A stretch of DNA of 64,000 nt, from assembly GCA_905478295.1 (NCBI GenBank), contig CAJQHZ010000042.1:1-64000 (forward strand), given 5' to 3'. Source of the DNA: an uncultured Flavobacteriales bacterium (GTDB lineage: Bacteria; Bacteroidota; Bacteroidia; Flavobacteriales; Schleiferiaceae). Within the stretch, counting starts at the first letter, position 1. Every line of letters begins with the position of its first letter. Below, piece by piece: positions 27,380-37,026 of the stretch. The position numbers and the translations under genes were made by a program. A model generated the notes under the pieces. It ran no database searches. It was not told the origin of the DNA and worked only from the letters and a program-made list of their open reading frames with translations.

Positions 27380-27724
27380 ATGTCAGCAAACATTTACCTC
27401 GCCCTTCAAGAAACATTTGGAGAACATGCCATTTCTGAATCGGAAATTAAAAGCTTCGAACAACTCCACGAATGTGTTTTAAAAGCAGATTGGCTCGAGT
27501 ACGATGACTCGGGGGACGTTTTTTTCTTATCGCCAGAGGTGTTGGAATACAAACCCGCACCTCACGAGCATCAAGAAGCGCTTGGTTTAGGGGAACTCGA
27601 AGATCGAATAGTAGATGTATTAGAACAGGGGAAATCTATCCCATGGGGGAAAGTTGCTATCGCTATGTGGATCTTTTTTCTGTTCATTGTAGTTTACACC
27701 ATAATAGAAACGATCAGTAAATAA
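27380..27724 (+). CDS. Small C-terminally anchored membrane protein, unknown
   Basis: 114 residues. The first 90 are soluble and acidic, and residues about 90-110 form one hydrophobic helix (MWIFFLFIVVYTII) close to the C-terminus, so it would be a tail-anchored protein with its N-terminus in the cytoplasm. I recognise no domain. It stands alone between two terminators. TACCTTAG at 27366-27373, 6 bases before ATG, is a near match to the -7 box, with TTTG 21 bases further upstream. Spacing and codon quality make it a real gene, but its function cannot be stated. Confidence 0.65.
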   Translation: MSANIYLALQETFGEHAISESEIKSFEQLHECVLKADWLEYDDSGDVFFLSPEVLEYKPAPHEHQEALGLGELEDRIVDVLEQGKSIPWGKVAIAMWIFFLFIVVYTIIETISK

Positions 27725-27752
27725 AAAACCACCTCGAGGAAGGTGGTTTTTT
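27723..27752. terminator. Bidirectional terminator between convergent genes
   Basis: A 12-bp stem AAAAAACCACCT / AGGTGGTTTTTT with a 6-base loop. It has A-runs and T-runs on both sides, so it can stop both the small membrane-protein gene and the efp operon. Confidence 0.9.
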
Positions 27753-27776
27753 GTGTGATATATACTGAGCTGGTAT

Positions 27777-28340
27777 TTATTTCGCGCGCTCTTTGTAAGA
27801 ACCGTCTTCAGTGTTGATGACAATTTCTTCGTCGGTCTTAATGAAAAGGGGAACTTGCACCTCTGCACCGCCTTCTACCGTCACGGTTTTCATGGCATTA
27901 GAGGAAGTATTTCCTTTTACAGTAGGCTCAGAGTAAGTTACTTTTAAATTCACCGTACGCGGTAGTTCTACCGCCATCGCTCTGTTTTCACTAGCATGAA
28001 AAAGCACATAGCACATCATGCCGTCTACCAAAAAATCTGGCGCATTGATGAGTTCTTTAGCAAAAGTGAGTTGCTCGTAGTTTTCTGTGTTCATGAAGTG
28101 GTAATCGGAGCCGTCATTGTATAGGAATTGGTATTGACGGTTTTCTATATCAATGGTTTCAATCTTAGCACCGGCAGGGAACGTGTTATCTAGAACGCGT
28201 CCAGTTTCAAGATTTTTTATTTTTGTACGCACGAATGCTGCACCCTTGCCAGGTTTAACGTGAAGGAATTCTATGATTTGATACGGCTGGCCATTAAAAT
28301 TGATGCACATGCCGTTTTTAATATCTGAAGTACTTGCCAT
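27777..28340 (-). CDS. efp: Translation elongation factor P
   Basis: 187 residues, the normal length, with three beta-barrel domains. The loop KPGKGAAF carries Lys32, at the position that is modified in enterobacteria. EF-P rescues ribosomes stalled at polyproline. No EpmA/EpmB or EarP gene lies in the window, so the modification state is open. It is last in a minus-strand run that begins with the HD-domain gene, 49 bases after the ABC ATPase. A TATATTTA box lies in the gap and could give it its own promoter. Confidence 0.97.
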   Translation of the reverse strand: MASTSDIKNGMCINFNGQPYQIIEFLHVKPGKGAAFVRTKIKNLETGRVLDNTFPAGAKIETIDIENRQYQFLYNDGSDYHFMNTENYEQLTFAKELINAPDFLVDGMMCYVLFHASENRAMAVELPRTVNLKVTYSEPTVKGNTSSNAMKTVTVEGGAEVQVPLFIKTDEEIVINTEDGSYKERAK

Positions 28341-28389
28341 GATTAAATATGTTTTGTGTAAATATAGCCCAAATCGTTGGCGCTAAGGT

Positions 28390-29007
28390 TTAGTAATGTT
28401 TCTCTAAAAGGAGCTCGTTCGTGCAAAAGTCATATTCATCCTCCTGGTAGTTGCTTCCGACGATGATGGTTTTTGAAAGCGCGAATGAACGGATCAATTC
28501 ATTGTAAAATTGGACCCCTTCTGCATCTAAATTGCTAAGTGGCTCGTCTAAAAGCAGTAACGGTCTTTCGTTAGCCACAGCCAGTAGTAAACGTACGCGC
28601 TGCAGCATACCTGAACTGAATGTAGAGAGTCGCTTGTCTTCATGTGCTGCTAAACCTGCCTTATACAGCCAGTCGGTTAACTTGAAACCTTCAGGGAATG
28701 GACAAAATTGCTCGTGAAACGCTAGTGTTTCTTTCAAACTAAACATAGGGTTCAACGCAACATAAGGTGCCGCTATTCCAACATGTAGGCCGGCAGATTT
28801 CGCTGTAATATTCTTGCCCTCAAATGAATAGGTAGGTGCTCCTTCCGTAGCTTCGAGTGCGCCGCTTAGTATTTTAATAAGTGTTGATTTACCGGAACCA
28901 TTTGAACCAAGAATAACAGTTTTTGAACCTGTTTGAAACGTATGCGAGACATCTTGTAAAATGTGCTGCTTACCAAACTTCTTCTGTAATCCTTCTAATA
29001 CGATCAT
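28390..29007 (-). CDS. ABC transporter ATP-binding protein
   Basis: 205 residues, a single nucleotide-binding domain. Walker A is GSNGSGKST, the signature is FSSGM (a degenerate LSGGQ), and Walker B is LLLLDEPLSNLD. No permease is next to it. It lies 10 bases after lpxA in the lipid A operon and before efp. It could pair with a membrane protein encoded elsewhere. Its place suggests an envelope function, but the partner and substrate are unknown. Confidence 0.88.
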   Translation of the reverse strand: MIVLEGLQKKFGKQHILQDVSHTFQTGSKTVILGSNGSGKSTLIKILSGALEATEGAPTYSFEGKNITAKSAGLHVGIAAPYVALNPMFSLKETLAFHEQFCPFPEGFKLTDWLYKAGLAAHEDKRLSTFSSGMLQRVRLLLAVANERPLLLLDEPLSNLDAEGVQFYNELIRSFALSKTIIVGSNYQEDEYDFCTNELLLEKHY

Positions 29008-29017
29008 GGCGCTGGAA

Positions 29018-29788
29018 TTACTTTCTGATCAGTCCACGATCGCTCTGCTCAATAAAGCTTAAGATGAAATCCGCTAAAGGTCGATTCGAGTGCATTTCTT
29101 TAATACGATTTACGGCTTGTGACACGTTCTTGCCACTCTGATATAAGGTACGGTAGAGTGTCTGGATCTCATTTATATCTTCTTGTGAGAAGTTGCGTCG
29201 TTTTAATCCTACGCTGTTTACCCCCGCATAGGCAAGGGGCTCACCCGCCGCGGTGATGAATGGAGGTACATCTTTACGGACCATTGCGCCACCACCTATC
29301 ATTACGTGCGCGCCAATTTTCACAAATTGGTGTACAGCGGATAGACCTGAAACGATACCGTAATCCCCAATTTCTACGTGGCCGGCAAGGGCAACACTAT
29401 TCACGAGAATAACATGGTCGCCTATTATACAGTCGTGTGCGATATGAACATAAGCCATGATAAGACAGTCTTTTCCTACCATGGTTTTACCATACGCTTT
29501 AGTTCCCCTATTAATGGTAACACATTCACGAATGGTGGAACGGTCTCCTATTTCAACAGTAGTGCTTTCGCCTTGGAACTTTAGATCTTGAGGAATGGCT
29601 GACAGTACAGCGCCAGAAAAAATTCGACAATCGGCCCCTATTCGAGCGCCGTCCATTATGGTCACATTTGGACCGATCCAGGTACCGTTGCCTACTTCTA
29701 CGTCTGCTCCAATAGTAGTAAAGGGACCAATTTCAACTTGGTCACCAATGCGCGCGTCTGGATGAATGGAGGCAAGTGGGCTGATCAT
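29018..29788 (-). CDS. lpxA: UDP-N-acetylglucosamine acyltransferase
   Basis: 256 residues of hexapeptide repeats (left-handed beta helix) in the first two thirds and a helical C-terminal part. The motifs AHDCIIGDHVILVNSVALAGH and GGGAMVRKDVPPF are those of LpxA; the His in the first is the likely general base. It performs the first acylation of lipid A synthesis in the cytoplasm. Its ATG directly follows the stop of the lpxC-fabZ gene. Confidence 0.95.
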   Translation of the reverse strand: MISPLASIHPDARIGDQVEIGPFTTIGADVEVGNGTWIGPNVTIMDGARIGADCRIFSGAVLSAIPQDLKFQGESTTVEIGDRSTIRECVTINRGTKAYGKTMVGKDCLIMAYVHIAHDCIIGDHVILVNSVALAGHVEIGDYGIVSGLSAVHQFVKIGAHVMIGGGAMVRKDVPPFITAAGEPLAYAGVNSVGLKRRNFSQEDINEIQTLYRTLYQSGKNVSQAVNRIKEMHSNRPLADFILSFIEQSDRGLIRK

Positions 29789-31165
29789 TTATTTTGTAAT
29801 CTGAGCCATTAATTCAGCTTCACTGACAAGCATATTTCCTACGAAAGCACGACCACGCATGTGAACAATACCTCGACGAATCGGCGTAATGAGGGAAAGA
29901 TCGAAAATGAGCGTGTCTCCCGGAACTACTTTCGCTTTGAATTTCACGTTGTCCAATTTCATGAAGAACGTTAAATAATTTTCAGGGTCTGGAACGGAAC
30001 TCAGGGCTAAAATACCACCACATTGTGCCATCGCTTCTACTTGAAGTACGCCAGGCATTACGGGAGAACCTGGGAAGTGGCCAACAAAGAACGGCTCGTT
30101 CATGGTAACCGCTTTTACGCCTACAACGCGGTCTTCTGTGAGTTCAATAATTTTATCGACCAGCAAAAATGGAGAGCGGTGCGGGATAAGTCCCATAATT
30201 TCCTCAACATTTTTTACCGGTACGGCATTGGGGTCGTATTTCGGGGGTCTCGGGCGGCTTTCTTCCTTACGGATTTTAGCGGATAATGCTTTTGTGAATT
30301 CAGCGTTTACACCGTGACCTGGCTTTGTAGCTATGATACGAGCCTTTAGAGGGCGTCCTAAAAGTGCCATATCACCTACAACGTCTAAGAGTTTGTGTCG
30401 GGCAGCCTCGTTTGAAAACCGAAGGTTGATATTGTTTAATGTACCGCGCTGTGTAACCTCAACATCATCGCGACCAAAGGCTGTTTTTAATTTATCAAGG
30501 GTAGATGGGGCAATGTCTTGATCCACATAAACGATGGCATTGTTTAAGTCACCACCTTTAATTAATCCCGCATCGAGTAAAGGTTCGAGCTCGCGAAGAA
30601 AGGAAAACGTGCGTGCACTTGCTATTTCGTCGCGGAAATTCACCATCTTATCAAGATGTGCATGTTGCGGCCCTAAAACGCTACTTCCGTAATCAATCAA
30701 TGCGCTTACTTCAAATTCTTCGCTAGGTAGCGCCATGATTTCCGAACCGTCCTCATCTTTAAAAGTGAACGTCTCTTCAAGAACATAGAAGTTCTTTTCG
30801 ACACTTTGTTCTTCAATACCCGCCTCAAGAATAAGATCAACCAGCGGTGCTGCAGAGCCGTCTAAAATAGGTACTTCGCTGCCGTTGAGTTCTACACGTA
30901 AGTTATCTATGCCTAATGCATAAAGACTAGCCATAAGGTGTTCTACAGTACCTACACTTGCTTCGCCGTTTTGTAAAATCGTTTGACGATCCGTACGGTT
31001 CACATACTTTACAAGTGCTGGAATCTCAGCATTTTCTAGGTCTTCGCGAACAAAAATGATACCCGTATTTTCTGCACTTGGGATCAATTTGACGTTAACG
31101 ACTTCACCGGTGTGAAGGGCGTTACCTTGAAAGGAAATTTCTTTAGAAAGTGTCTTCTGCATCAT
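29789..31165 (-). CDS. Bifunctional LpxC deacetylase / FabZ dehydratase
   Basis: 458 residues. Residues about 1-300 are LpxC: GTVEHLMASLYALGIDN with the first zinc His, then HKLLDVVGDMALLG with the second zinc site, and KPGHGVN with the catalytic His. Residues about 315-458 are FabZ: LIPHRSPFLLVDKI and FFVGHFPGSPVMPGVLQVEA, with the His and Glu of the hot-dog active site. The fusion is known in Bacteroidota. It joins the committed step of lipid A synthesis to the dehydration step that makes precursors for fatty acids. MM at the start allows either Met; the first is used here. Confidence 0.96.
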   Translation of the reverse strand: MMQKTLSKEISFQGNALHTGEVVNVKLIPSAENTGIIFVREDLENAEIPALVKYVNRTDRQTILQNGEASVGTVEHLMASLYALGIDNLRVELNGSEVPILDGSAAPLVDLILEAGIEEQSVEKNFYVLEETFTFKDEDGSEIMALPSEEFEVSALIDYGSSVLGPQHAHLDKMVNFRDEIASARTFSFLRELEPLLDAGLIKGGDLNNAIVYVDQDIAPSTLDKLKTAFGRDDVEVTQRGTLNNINLRFSNEAARHKLLDVVGDMALLGRPLKARIIATKPGHGVNAEFTKALSAKIRKEESRPRPPKYDPNAVPVKNVEEIMGLIPHRSPFLLVDKIIELTEDRVVGVKAVTMNEPFFVGHFPGSPVMPGVLQVEAMAQCGGILALSSVPDPENYLTFFMKLDNVKFKAKVVPGDTLIFDLSLITPIRRGIVHMRGRAFVGNMLVSEAELMAQITK

Positions 31166-31168
31166 AGT

Positions 31169-32101
31169 CTATTTGCCTTGTCGTTTAAAGGCAGCAAAGG
31201 ATTTCAGGAAGTGCCTGTGCTCAAGCGCAGGCGAGCCAAAGATAGTCTTATTCGATGGAACATCATTCATAACGCCACTCTGGGCGTAAATCTTGACATT
31301 ATCACCAAGGGTGAGGTGGCCTATTATGCCAACCTGACCGCCGATCATACAGTGGTTTCCTATAGTCGTTGAACCTGCAACGCCACTTTGGGCCGCAATG
31401 ACGTTATGCTTACCGATCACAACATTGTGTGCGATCATACAGAGATTATCAATTTTTGTCCCTTCACCAATACGCGTAGATCCTAGTGCAGCTCTATCAA
31501 CCGTAGTGTTTGCACCAATACTCACATAATCATCAATGATCACATTACCCAATTGCGGAATGCGGTGGTATTTACCTTCCGCATCCGGGGCGAATCCAAA
31601 ACCTTCAGAGCCGATAATAACACCTGCTTCAATGTTTACGTGTGCGCCAATTTTACTGCCTTTCAATATTTTAGTACCTGCACCAATGTAGGTATGCGGT
31701 CCAATTTCCACATCCGCCTCTATAATCGCTGCATTAGCAATAATCGCTGTTGGATCAATCTTTGCTCCTGAATCAATGATAGCGGCAGGGCTTTGGCCTG
31801 AACGCGGATTGAATTGAGCCTCTAAACCGCGCAAATGCAAGGCGAATCTCAAATAAGGGTCGTCACAGTTGATTAAAACAGCCTTAGTGTCAATCACAGT
31901 TCCGGCCTTTACAAAAATGGCACTGGCTGCAGTTTTCTCAGCCTGAGCGGCATATTTCAAGTTACTTAAGAAGCATAAATCCCCGTCAGCAGCCTCTTCG
32001 AGTGTTGCGACACCTGATATTTTGATGTTTGCGTGTTCTTGTGGACAGTGAAGCTCAAGCTTCGCACACAGATTACCTAAAGTGATTGCCTGATGCTTCA
32101 T
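31169..32101 (-). CDS. lpxD: UDP-3-O-acylglucosamine N-acyltransferase
   Basis: 310 residues. The small N-terminal uridine-binding domain (about 1-100) precedes a long hexapeptide-repeat beta helix. The stretch [22 protein letters not shown] contains the catalytic His. It transfers the second acyl chain to the lipid A precursor. It overlaps the end of the HD-domain gene (ATGA) and is 3 bases upstream of lpxC-fabZ. Confidence 0.95.
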   Translation of the reverse strand: MKHQAITLGNLCAKLELHCPQEHANIKISGVATLEEAADGDLCFLSNLKYAAQAEKTAASAIFVKAGTVIDTKAVLINCDDPYLRFALHLRGLEAQFNPRSGQSPAAIIDSGAKIDPTAIIANAAIIEADVEIGPHTYIGAGTKILKGSKIGAHVNIEAGVIIGSEGFGFAPDAEGKYHRIPQLGNVIIDDYVSIGANTTVDRAALGSTRIGEGTKIDNLCMIAHNVVIGKHNVIAAQSGVAGSTTIGNHCMIGGQVGIIGHLTLGDNVKIYAQSGVMNDVPSNKTIFGSPALEHRHFLKSFAAFKRQGK

Positions 32102-33336
32102 AATAAATCTTTGAGTTCACGAGGGAAGCAAATAAAGTGCCGTTCTACTGGTTCACTCAAAGCTTTTATAGTCATTTGGTCTGCTGCTTCGCTGATATCG
32201 CTAATATGACCGTCTTTGTACAGCAGATTAATATGTCCTTTTTGATTATTGTAGGCGTGGTTTTTGACTTTAGCCTCTATATACATGTACTGCTCTTCGC
32301 CGTGTGAGAAACCGTACTGAGATTTTATAGCCTCGCCAATACGGGCTGAAACTTCTGGCGCAAAAGGTGCTGCCTGCAGTCTGATCTTCAAAAGATTACG
32401 GTCTGTCACGCGTCTGCTAAGCTCACTTAATATCGTGTCAGAATGATTCGTCCAATCTTTTATGGCGCTCATTACATCATAATCATCGAGTAATACAAAC
32501 TTCTCAAGAACCGCAGGATTTTCCTCGAATTCATTCCAGGAATAGTCTGCATTTAGGAAATGCTTCAGCGCGATAGTACCCGGCAAAGTCATGCCTTGAC
32601 TTGCGAGGTGCTTTGCGCGTTTTAAAATATTCACTAGCATGAACTCTGCGCTAAGGACCGTTTTGTGCATGTAGACCTGCCAGTACATAAGGCGACGAGC
32701 CACTAAAAATTTCTCAACGCTGTAGATGCCTTTCGCATCAACCACAAGCTGATCGTCTTTCACATTCAGCATGGTTAGTAAACGTTCGCTATTGACACTG
32801 CCTTCGGTAACTCCGCTGTAAAAGGAATCCCGTCTCAAATAATCGAGCCGGTCCATATCTAATTGCGAGGAAATGAGCTGATGCAAAAAGGACTTCGAGT
32901 AGTTATTGGTGAAAATGTCAATGGCTAAAGTGAGTGCTCCCTGATGAGAAACGTTCAGCTCCTCCATGATTTTAAGACTCAACGCTTCATGACTTACTCC
33001 GGGGATCAGAGTATGTTCCAGCGCATGTGAGAAAGGACCGTGGCCTACATCGTGCAAAAGAATGGCAATTTTAACGCCTTGCTCTTCTTCCGCCGTAATT
33101 TCATGTCCTTTTTGACGCAACGTATAGATGGCACGACCCATGAGGTGCATGGCCCCTATGGCGTGGTGAAAACGTGTGTGATAGGCGCCAGGATAGACTA
33201 GGTAGGTGAGTCCCAGCTGCGAGATACGACGCAGACGTTGGAAGTAGGGGTGGTTGATCAGCTTGTAAATAAGCGGATCTTTTATGGTAATAAACCCGTA
33301 GATCGGGTCGTTAATGATTTTGTTCTTATTGTTCAA
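32098..33336 (-). CDS. HD-domain phosphohydrolase
   Basis: 412 residues. The HD metal site is formed by His in [15 protein letters not shown], the HD pair of [16 protein letters not shown], and a later Asp ([12 protein letters not shown]). The protein resembles the dGTPase-like branch of the HD superfamily and is probably cytoplasmic. It is first in the lpxD operon, a conserved neighbourhood in Bacteroidota as I recall it. No ATG is available: the frame starts with TTG at 33336 ([15 protein letters not shown]), so a non-standard start is likely. The substrate is unknown. Confidence 0.85.
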   Translation of the reverse strand: MNNKNKIINDPIYGFITIKDPLIYKLINHPYFQRLRRISQLGLTYLVYPGAYHTRFHHAIGAMHLMGRAIYTLRQKGHEITAEEEQGVKIAILLHDVGHGPFSHALEHTLIPGVSHEALSLKIMEELNVSHQGALTLAIDIFTNNYSKSFLHQLISSQLDMDRLDYLRRDSFYSGVTEGSVNSERLLTMLNVKDDQLVVDAKGIYSVEKFLVARRLMYWQVYMHKTVLSAEFMLVNILKRAKHLASQGMTLPGTIALKHFLNADYSWNEFEENPAVLEKFVLLDDYDVMSAIKDWTNHSDTILSELSRRVTDRNLLKIRLQAAPFAPEVSARIGEAIKSQYGFSHGEEQYMYIEAKVKNHAYNNQKGHINLLYKDGHISDISEAADQMTIKALSEPVERHFICFPRELKDLL

Positions 33337-33432
33337 AATGCTCGGTTTTGCCGGTGTGGTAAAAATAGCACAGGTTAGGGGCTATTTGGGGCAGGAATCG
33401 CATTACTTTTAACAAGACTAAAACGCTGAATT

Positions 33433-34977
33433 ATGCCAAATATTTTATGGGTTGATGATGAAATAGAAATGCTCAAAGGACATCTATTGTTTTTGGAGGG
33501 CAAAGGCTATTCCGTTGCGACCTGTAATAACGGTGCTGATGCACTGGATTTGGTTCAAGAAACGGGTTTTGACGCCGTCTTTCTCGATGAAAATATGCCC
33601 GGCTTATCGGGCTTAGAGACCTTAGAAAAAATGAAGGATTTGCTTCCGGAATTGCCGGTAGTGATGATCACGAAAAGTGAGGAAGAGCAGATCATGGAAA
33701 TGGCCATTGGGTCAAAGATTGCGGATTACCTGATCAAGCCTGTGAACCCGAATCAGGTGTTACTGAGTTTGAAGAAGATATTAGACGGGAGACAATTGGT
33801 CTCTCAAGCGGCCACTCGAGGCTACCAGCAGGAGTTTGGCCGATTAACCTTAGACATGCAACAACTGCGCACGTGGGAGGAATGGGCGAATTTTTACAAA
33901 AAACTCTTGCAGTGGGAGCTCAAATTAGACGAAAGCCCGGAGGAGGGTTTAAAAGGAGTATTGGCAACTCAAAAGAAGGAAGCAAACGAGCTTTTTGCCC
34001 GATTTATAGCCAACCATTACGAGCAGTGGTTTTCGGAGAGTGAGCGTCCCATGCTTTCTCATGAATTGGTAGGTAAAGTGGTCGCACCACAATTGCGCGA
34101 TGGTAAAAAGGTATTCTTCCTAGTCATGGACAACCTGCGTTACGACCAGTGGCTGGCCATCAAACCCCTACTTTCACCATATTTTCATCAAAAAGAGGAG
34201 GGGTTGTACAATAGTATCCTGCCGTCTGCAACGCAATATGCGCGCAATGCGCTTTTTGCAGGTATGATGCCTGCGAGCATAAAAGCGTCGTTGCCGCAGT
34301 ATTGGGTCGAGGAACACCAGGACGGTTCAAAAAACCAATTCGAAGGTGAATTACTGGAGGCTCAACTGGAAAAATTGGGTTTAGGTGATAAAAAATCGGT
34401 CTACCAAAAAGTGACGAATCTTCGTGGTGCAAATAAATTATACGACACCATTCATCAGCACAAGAATGCAGATGTACTTACTGTGGTGTACAATTTTGTG
34501 GATGCGCTGAGTCATGCGAAAACGGATACTGAGGTAGTGCGGGAATTGGCTAGTGACGATAGCGCCTACCGCCGTTTGGTGAAAACGTGGCTTGAGGGTT
34601 CACCGCTCCTGAAAATGCTTCAATGGGCAAGTAAGCAAGGGTTTACCGTTGTATTGACTACCGACCATGGAACGGTCAACGTTCACCGACCTTCGAAAGT
34701 CGTGGGAACGAAGCATCTAACGACCAATCTCCGCTACAAAACGGGCAATGGAATGAGCTATCAATCCAAACACAGTTTTGTGGTCAAAGACCCCAGTGTT
34801 ATCGGCCTTCCGAAGCAGCACATTGCGGATGAATGCATCTTCGCTTTAAGTGATCTTTTTTATGTGTATCCCAACCGCTACAATCATTTTGTGCAATACT
34901 ACCGCAATACGTATCAGCACGGTGGGGTATCTTTGGAGGAATTGATTATTCCTTATGCAGTCCTTACCTCTAAATAA
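33433..34977 (+). CDS. porX: PorX: response regulator with PglZ domain
   Basis: 514 residues. Residues 1-120 are a CheY-like receiver with D8/D9, phospho-acceptor Asp52, T80 and K102. The rest is a PglZ-type alkaline-phosphatase-superfamily domain: FFLVMDNLRYDQW supplies the first metal Asp, and VVLTTDHGTVNV supplies the DH pair. This architecture is that of PorX, the regulator of the type IX secretion system, usually activated by the sensor kinase PorY, which is not in this window. The PglZ domain in characterised members is a phosphodiesterase. It overlaps tsaE by 23 bases. A T9SS cargo is encoded at 49867-51138. Confidence 0.9.
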   Translation: MPNILWVDDEIEMLKGHLLFLEGKGYSVATCNNGADALDLVQETGFDAVFLDENMPGLSGLETLEKMKDLLPELPVVMITKSEEEQIMEMAIGSKIADYLIKPVNPNQVLLSLKKILDGRQLVSQAATRGYQQEFGRLTLDMQQLRTWEEWANFYKKLLQWELKLDESPEEGLKGVLATQKKEANELFARFIANHYEQWFSESERPMLSHELVGKVVAPQLRDGKKVFFLVMDNLRYDQWLAIKPLLSPYFHQKEEGLYNSILPSATQYARNALFAGMMPASIKASLPQYWVEEHQDGSKNQFEGELLEAQLEKLGLGDKKSVYQKVTNLRGANKLYDTIHQHKNADVLTVVYNFVDALSHAKTDTEVVRELASDDSAYRRLVKTWLEGSPLLKMLQWASKQGFTVVLTTDHGTVNVHRPSKVVGTKHLTTNLRYKTGNGMSYQSKHSFVVKDPSVIGLPKQHIADECIFALSDLFYVYPNRYNHFVQYYRNTYQHGGVSLEELIIPYAVLTSK

Positions 34978-35428
34978 CGGTTTCCGCTTTTCGCAGGTTG
35001 AATTGAAAGACCTTCCGGAATTGGCCCAATTTATTTTGGCGCACAGGGAAAGTGCTGTTACCCTATTAGAAGCTCCTATGGGCAGTGGTAAAACCACCTT
35101 ATGTAATGCCATTTTACATACTTGGGGCAGTGAGCAGGCGGGTTCCTCGCCTACGTTTTCGTTGATTGAGGAATACCATGGAACGCAAGGAAAGTGCTAT
35201 CATTTAGATGCCTATCGTATTGAAGATGAAGACGAAGCCTATGATATGGGCTTGGAAGAATATTTAGAAGAAGGTTGCCCCATGTGGATTGAATGGGGAG
35301 GAAATGTACGATCTTTATTACCGTATGAATTGGGTGTCGTATACATCCGTGCGGAAAGCGAAGCGTACAGAACGGTTGAGTTTTACCCCCGACTTGCTGT
35401 GAACGAAATACAATGGAACCATGAGTGA
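34955..35428 (+). CDS. tsaE: tRNA threonylcarbamoyladenosine ATPase TsaE
   Basis: 157 residues, the normal length. The P-loop is EAPMGSGKTTL, followed by SSPTFSLIEEY and HLDAYRIEDEDEAYDMGLEEYL, the family signatures, and IEWGGN. TsaE works with TsaB, TsaC and TsaD to make t6A37 in tRNAs reading ANN codons. It lies inside the end of porX (23-base overlap) and overlaps the next start by 8 bases, so the three genes are translationally linked. Confidence 0.95.
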   Translation: MQSLPLNNGFRFSQVELKDLPELAQFILAHRESAVTLLEAPMGSGKTTLCNAILHTWGSEQAGSSPTFSLIEEYHGTQGKCYHLDAYRIEDEDEAYDMGLEEYLEEGCPMWIEWGGNVRSLLPYELGVVYIRAESEAYRTVEFYPRLAVNEIQWNHE

Positions 35429-36629
35429 GTACATTAGTTGGTCAGAGACGGCTTGGGAAACCCAGGAGGAACGTTTGGCAGTAGATGCCAAAAGCGCACA
35501 GTTGCAAATAGGCTTGCCTAAGGAGCATGCCATGAATGAACACCGGTTATTGCTTACCCCGGAGAGTGTACAGATTTTAGTTGCCCAGGGTCATGAAATA
35601 GTGGTTGAGACGGGTGCGGGAACCCTCGCTGGTTTTTCCGATGCCAGCTATGCAAATGCAGGTGCCACAATAGCTTTAGGACCCGAAGAGGTCTTTCAAT
35701 GTGCCATTGTCGCAAAAGTTGCGCCTCCCACTGTAGCTGAAATCGCAATGATGCGAGGCGGTCAAACCATGATCAGTGCACTGCAACTGCGTACACGCAA
35801 TAGAGATTATTTTAAGTCACTCGCAGATAAAAAAATCACGGCCTTGGCACTGGAAGAAGTGCGAAATTCGGAAGACCAAAGTGCACTCCGAATGGCCATG
35901 AGTGAAATCGCGGGACAAATGGCCGCGCGCGTAGGCGCTAGCCTACTCGCGGACGGCGCCCATGGCTCCCGTAAAGGAAAATTAATGGGTCCTATACCCG
36001 GTGTTTCACCCGCCAGAGTGGTGGTGTTGGGCGCCGGCGTCGCCGGCCTATCGGCCGTTCGCGCGGCCCACGGCATGGGTTCCCAGGTAGTTTTAATGGA
36101 CAGCAATATCAACCGCCTTCGTGCAGCACAAGAACTGAATCCTGCTTTGATTACAGAGGTAATTCAGGAATTAGTGGTGGTAAAAAGATTGAAAAAGGCG
36201 GACCTGGTGATAGGGGCCTTGCATCCAGTGAATGGCCGTACACCAGTTGTGGTTTCAGAAGATGCCATTGCAGCGATGGAGCCGAATAGCGTGATTATAG
36301 ATATCAGTATCGATAGTGGCGGTTGTTTCGAATCCTCGGAATTGACCTCTCACGAAAACCCAACTTACGAAAAGCACGGGGTGATTCATTATTGCATTCC
36401 TAATATGGCCAGTGCAGTAGGACATACAGCTACCATCGCATTGAGTAATTTTGTGGCTCCAATGTTGTCGACGCTCTCGGGATTAGGCGGTGTGGAAGAT
36501 TGCTTACATTACGACTTAAACATGCGTGCGGGGTTGTATTTGTACAAAGGCCTGTTGACAAAACGTCATCTGGGAGAGCATTTTGATTTGCCTTTCTCAA
36601 ACGATGCCCTGTTATTTGGCAATCTCTAA
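35421..36629 (+). CDS. ald: Alanine dehydrogenase
   Basis: 402 residues. An N-terminal extension of about 28 residues precedes the normal start pattern GLPKEHAMNEHRLLLTPESV. The Rossmann motif VVVLGAGVAGLSAVRAAHGMG binds NAD. HGSRKGKLMG resembles the substrate-binding stretch around the catalytic His, and a conserved C-terminal part follows (PNMASAVGHTATIALSN). The enzyme reversibly deaminates alanine to pyruvate and ammonium. It could be mistaken for a transhydrogenase alpha subunit, but it has no membrane helix and no beta-subunit gene nearby. Linkage to tsaE and porX is unexplained functionally. Confidence 0.85.
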   Translation: MSEYISWSETAWETQEERLAVDAKSAQLQIGLPKEHAMNEHRLLLTPESVQILVAQGHEIVVETGAGTLAGFSDASYANAGATIALGPEEVFQCAIVAKVAPPTVAEIAMMRGGQTMISALQLRTRNRDYFKSLADKKITALALEEVRNSEDQSALRMAMSEIAGQMAARVGASLLADGAHGSRKGKLMGPIPGVSPARVVVLGAGVAGLSAVRAAHGMGSQVVLMDSNINRLRAAQELNPALITEVIQELVVVKRLKKADLVIGALHPVNGRTPVVVSEDAIAAMEPNSVIIDISIDSGGCFESSELTSHENPTYEKHGVIHYCIPNMASAVGHTATIALSNFVAPMLSTLSGLGGVEDCLHYDLNMRAGLYLYKGLLTKRHLGEHFDLPFSNDALLFGNL

Positions 36630-36654
36630 TTGACCTAAATTCTTTCACCGCAAC

Positions 36655-37026
36655 ATGGCCTTTCTCAAGCGATTACTTTTTTACATTTTAGGAATTGGAT
36701 TGGGTACATTGATCGTTTTGGCCTTCTTTGGAGAGCGCGACTTCGATTATGCCTACGGTCCCAATGCTCGTGTTCGCAAGACTTTCAGGACTAAATCGGT
36801 AGATTCAACACAAATGAATTGGCCCGATCTAAATTTGGCACAGGACAGTGCATACTTTCATGCGGTGGTAGAAGGACGCGTCAATTTTGGCGAAAGCGAG
36901 CCTCGCAAAGAACCCTGCGGCAGCTATACATTGTACTTTTCTTGGGAATCGTATCCCTATAAGATGGTTTTGGAGAACTGCCCGGATACGGTTCACATTA
37001 TGGAGCTTATCCGAGTAAAGGACTAA
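36655..37026 (+). CDS. Small membrane-anchored protein, unknown
   Basis: 123 residues: one N-terminal membrane helix (about 7-26, LLFYILGIGLGTLIVLAFF), then a soluble part with two Cys (about 80-110: CGSYTLYF and LENCPDTV), which may form a disulfide if it is periplasmic. I do not recognise a domain with confidence. It begins 25 bases after ald, probably in the same transcript. Its TAA overlaps the TAG of the convergent proline dehydrogenase gene (37023-37026). Confidence 0.7.
   Translation: MAFLKRLLFYILGIGLGTLIVLAFFGERDFDYAYGPNARVRKTFRTKSVDSTQMNWPDLNLAQDSAYFHAVVEGRVNFGESEPRKEPCGSYTLYFSWESYPYKMVLENCPDTVHIMELIRVKD

Noticed and set aside
32098-33336. HD-domain protein as a Cas3-like or defence nuclease
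   Set aside because: There is no helicase, cas gene or repeat array; it heads the lipid A operon and resembles dGTPase-type HD proteins.
33433-34977. PglZ domain as a sign of a phage-defence system (Pgl/BREX)
   Set aside because: The domain is fused to a receiver with Asp52, which is the PorX architecture, and no BREX genes are near.
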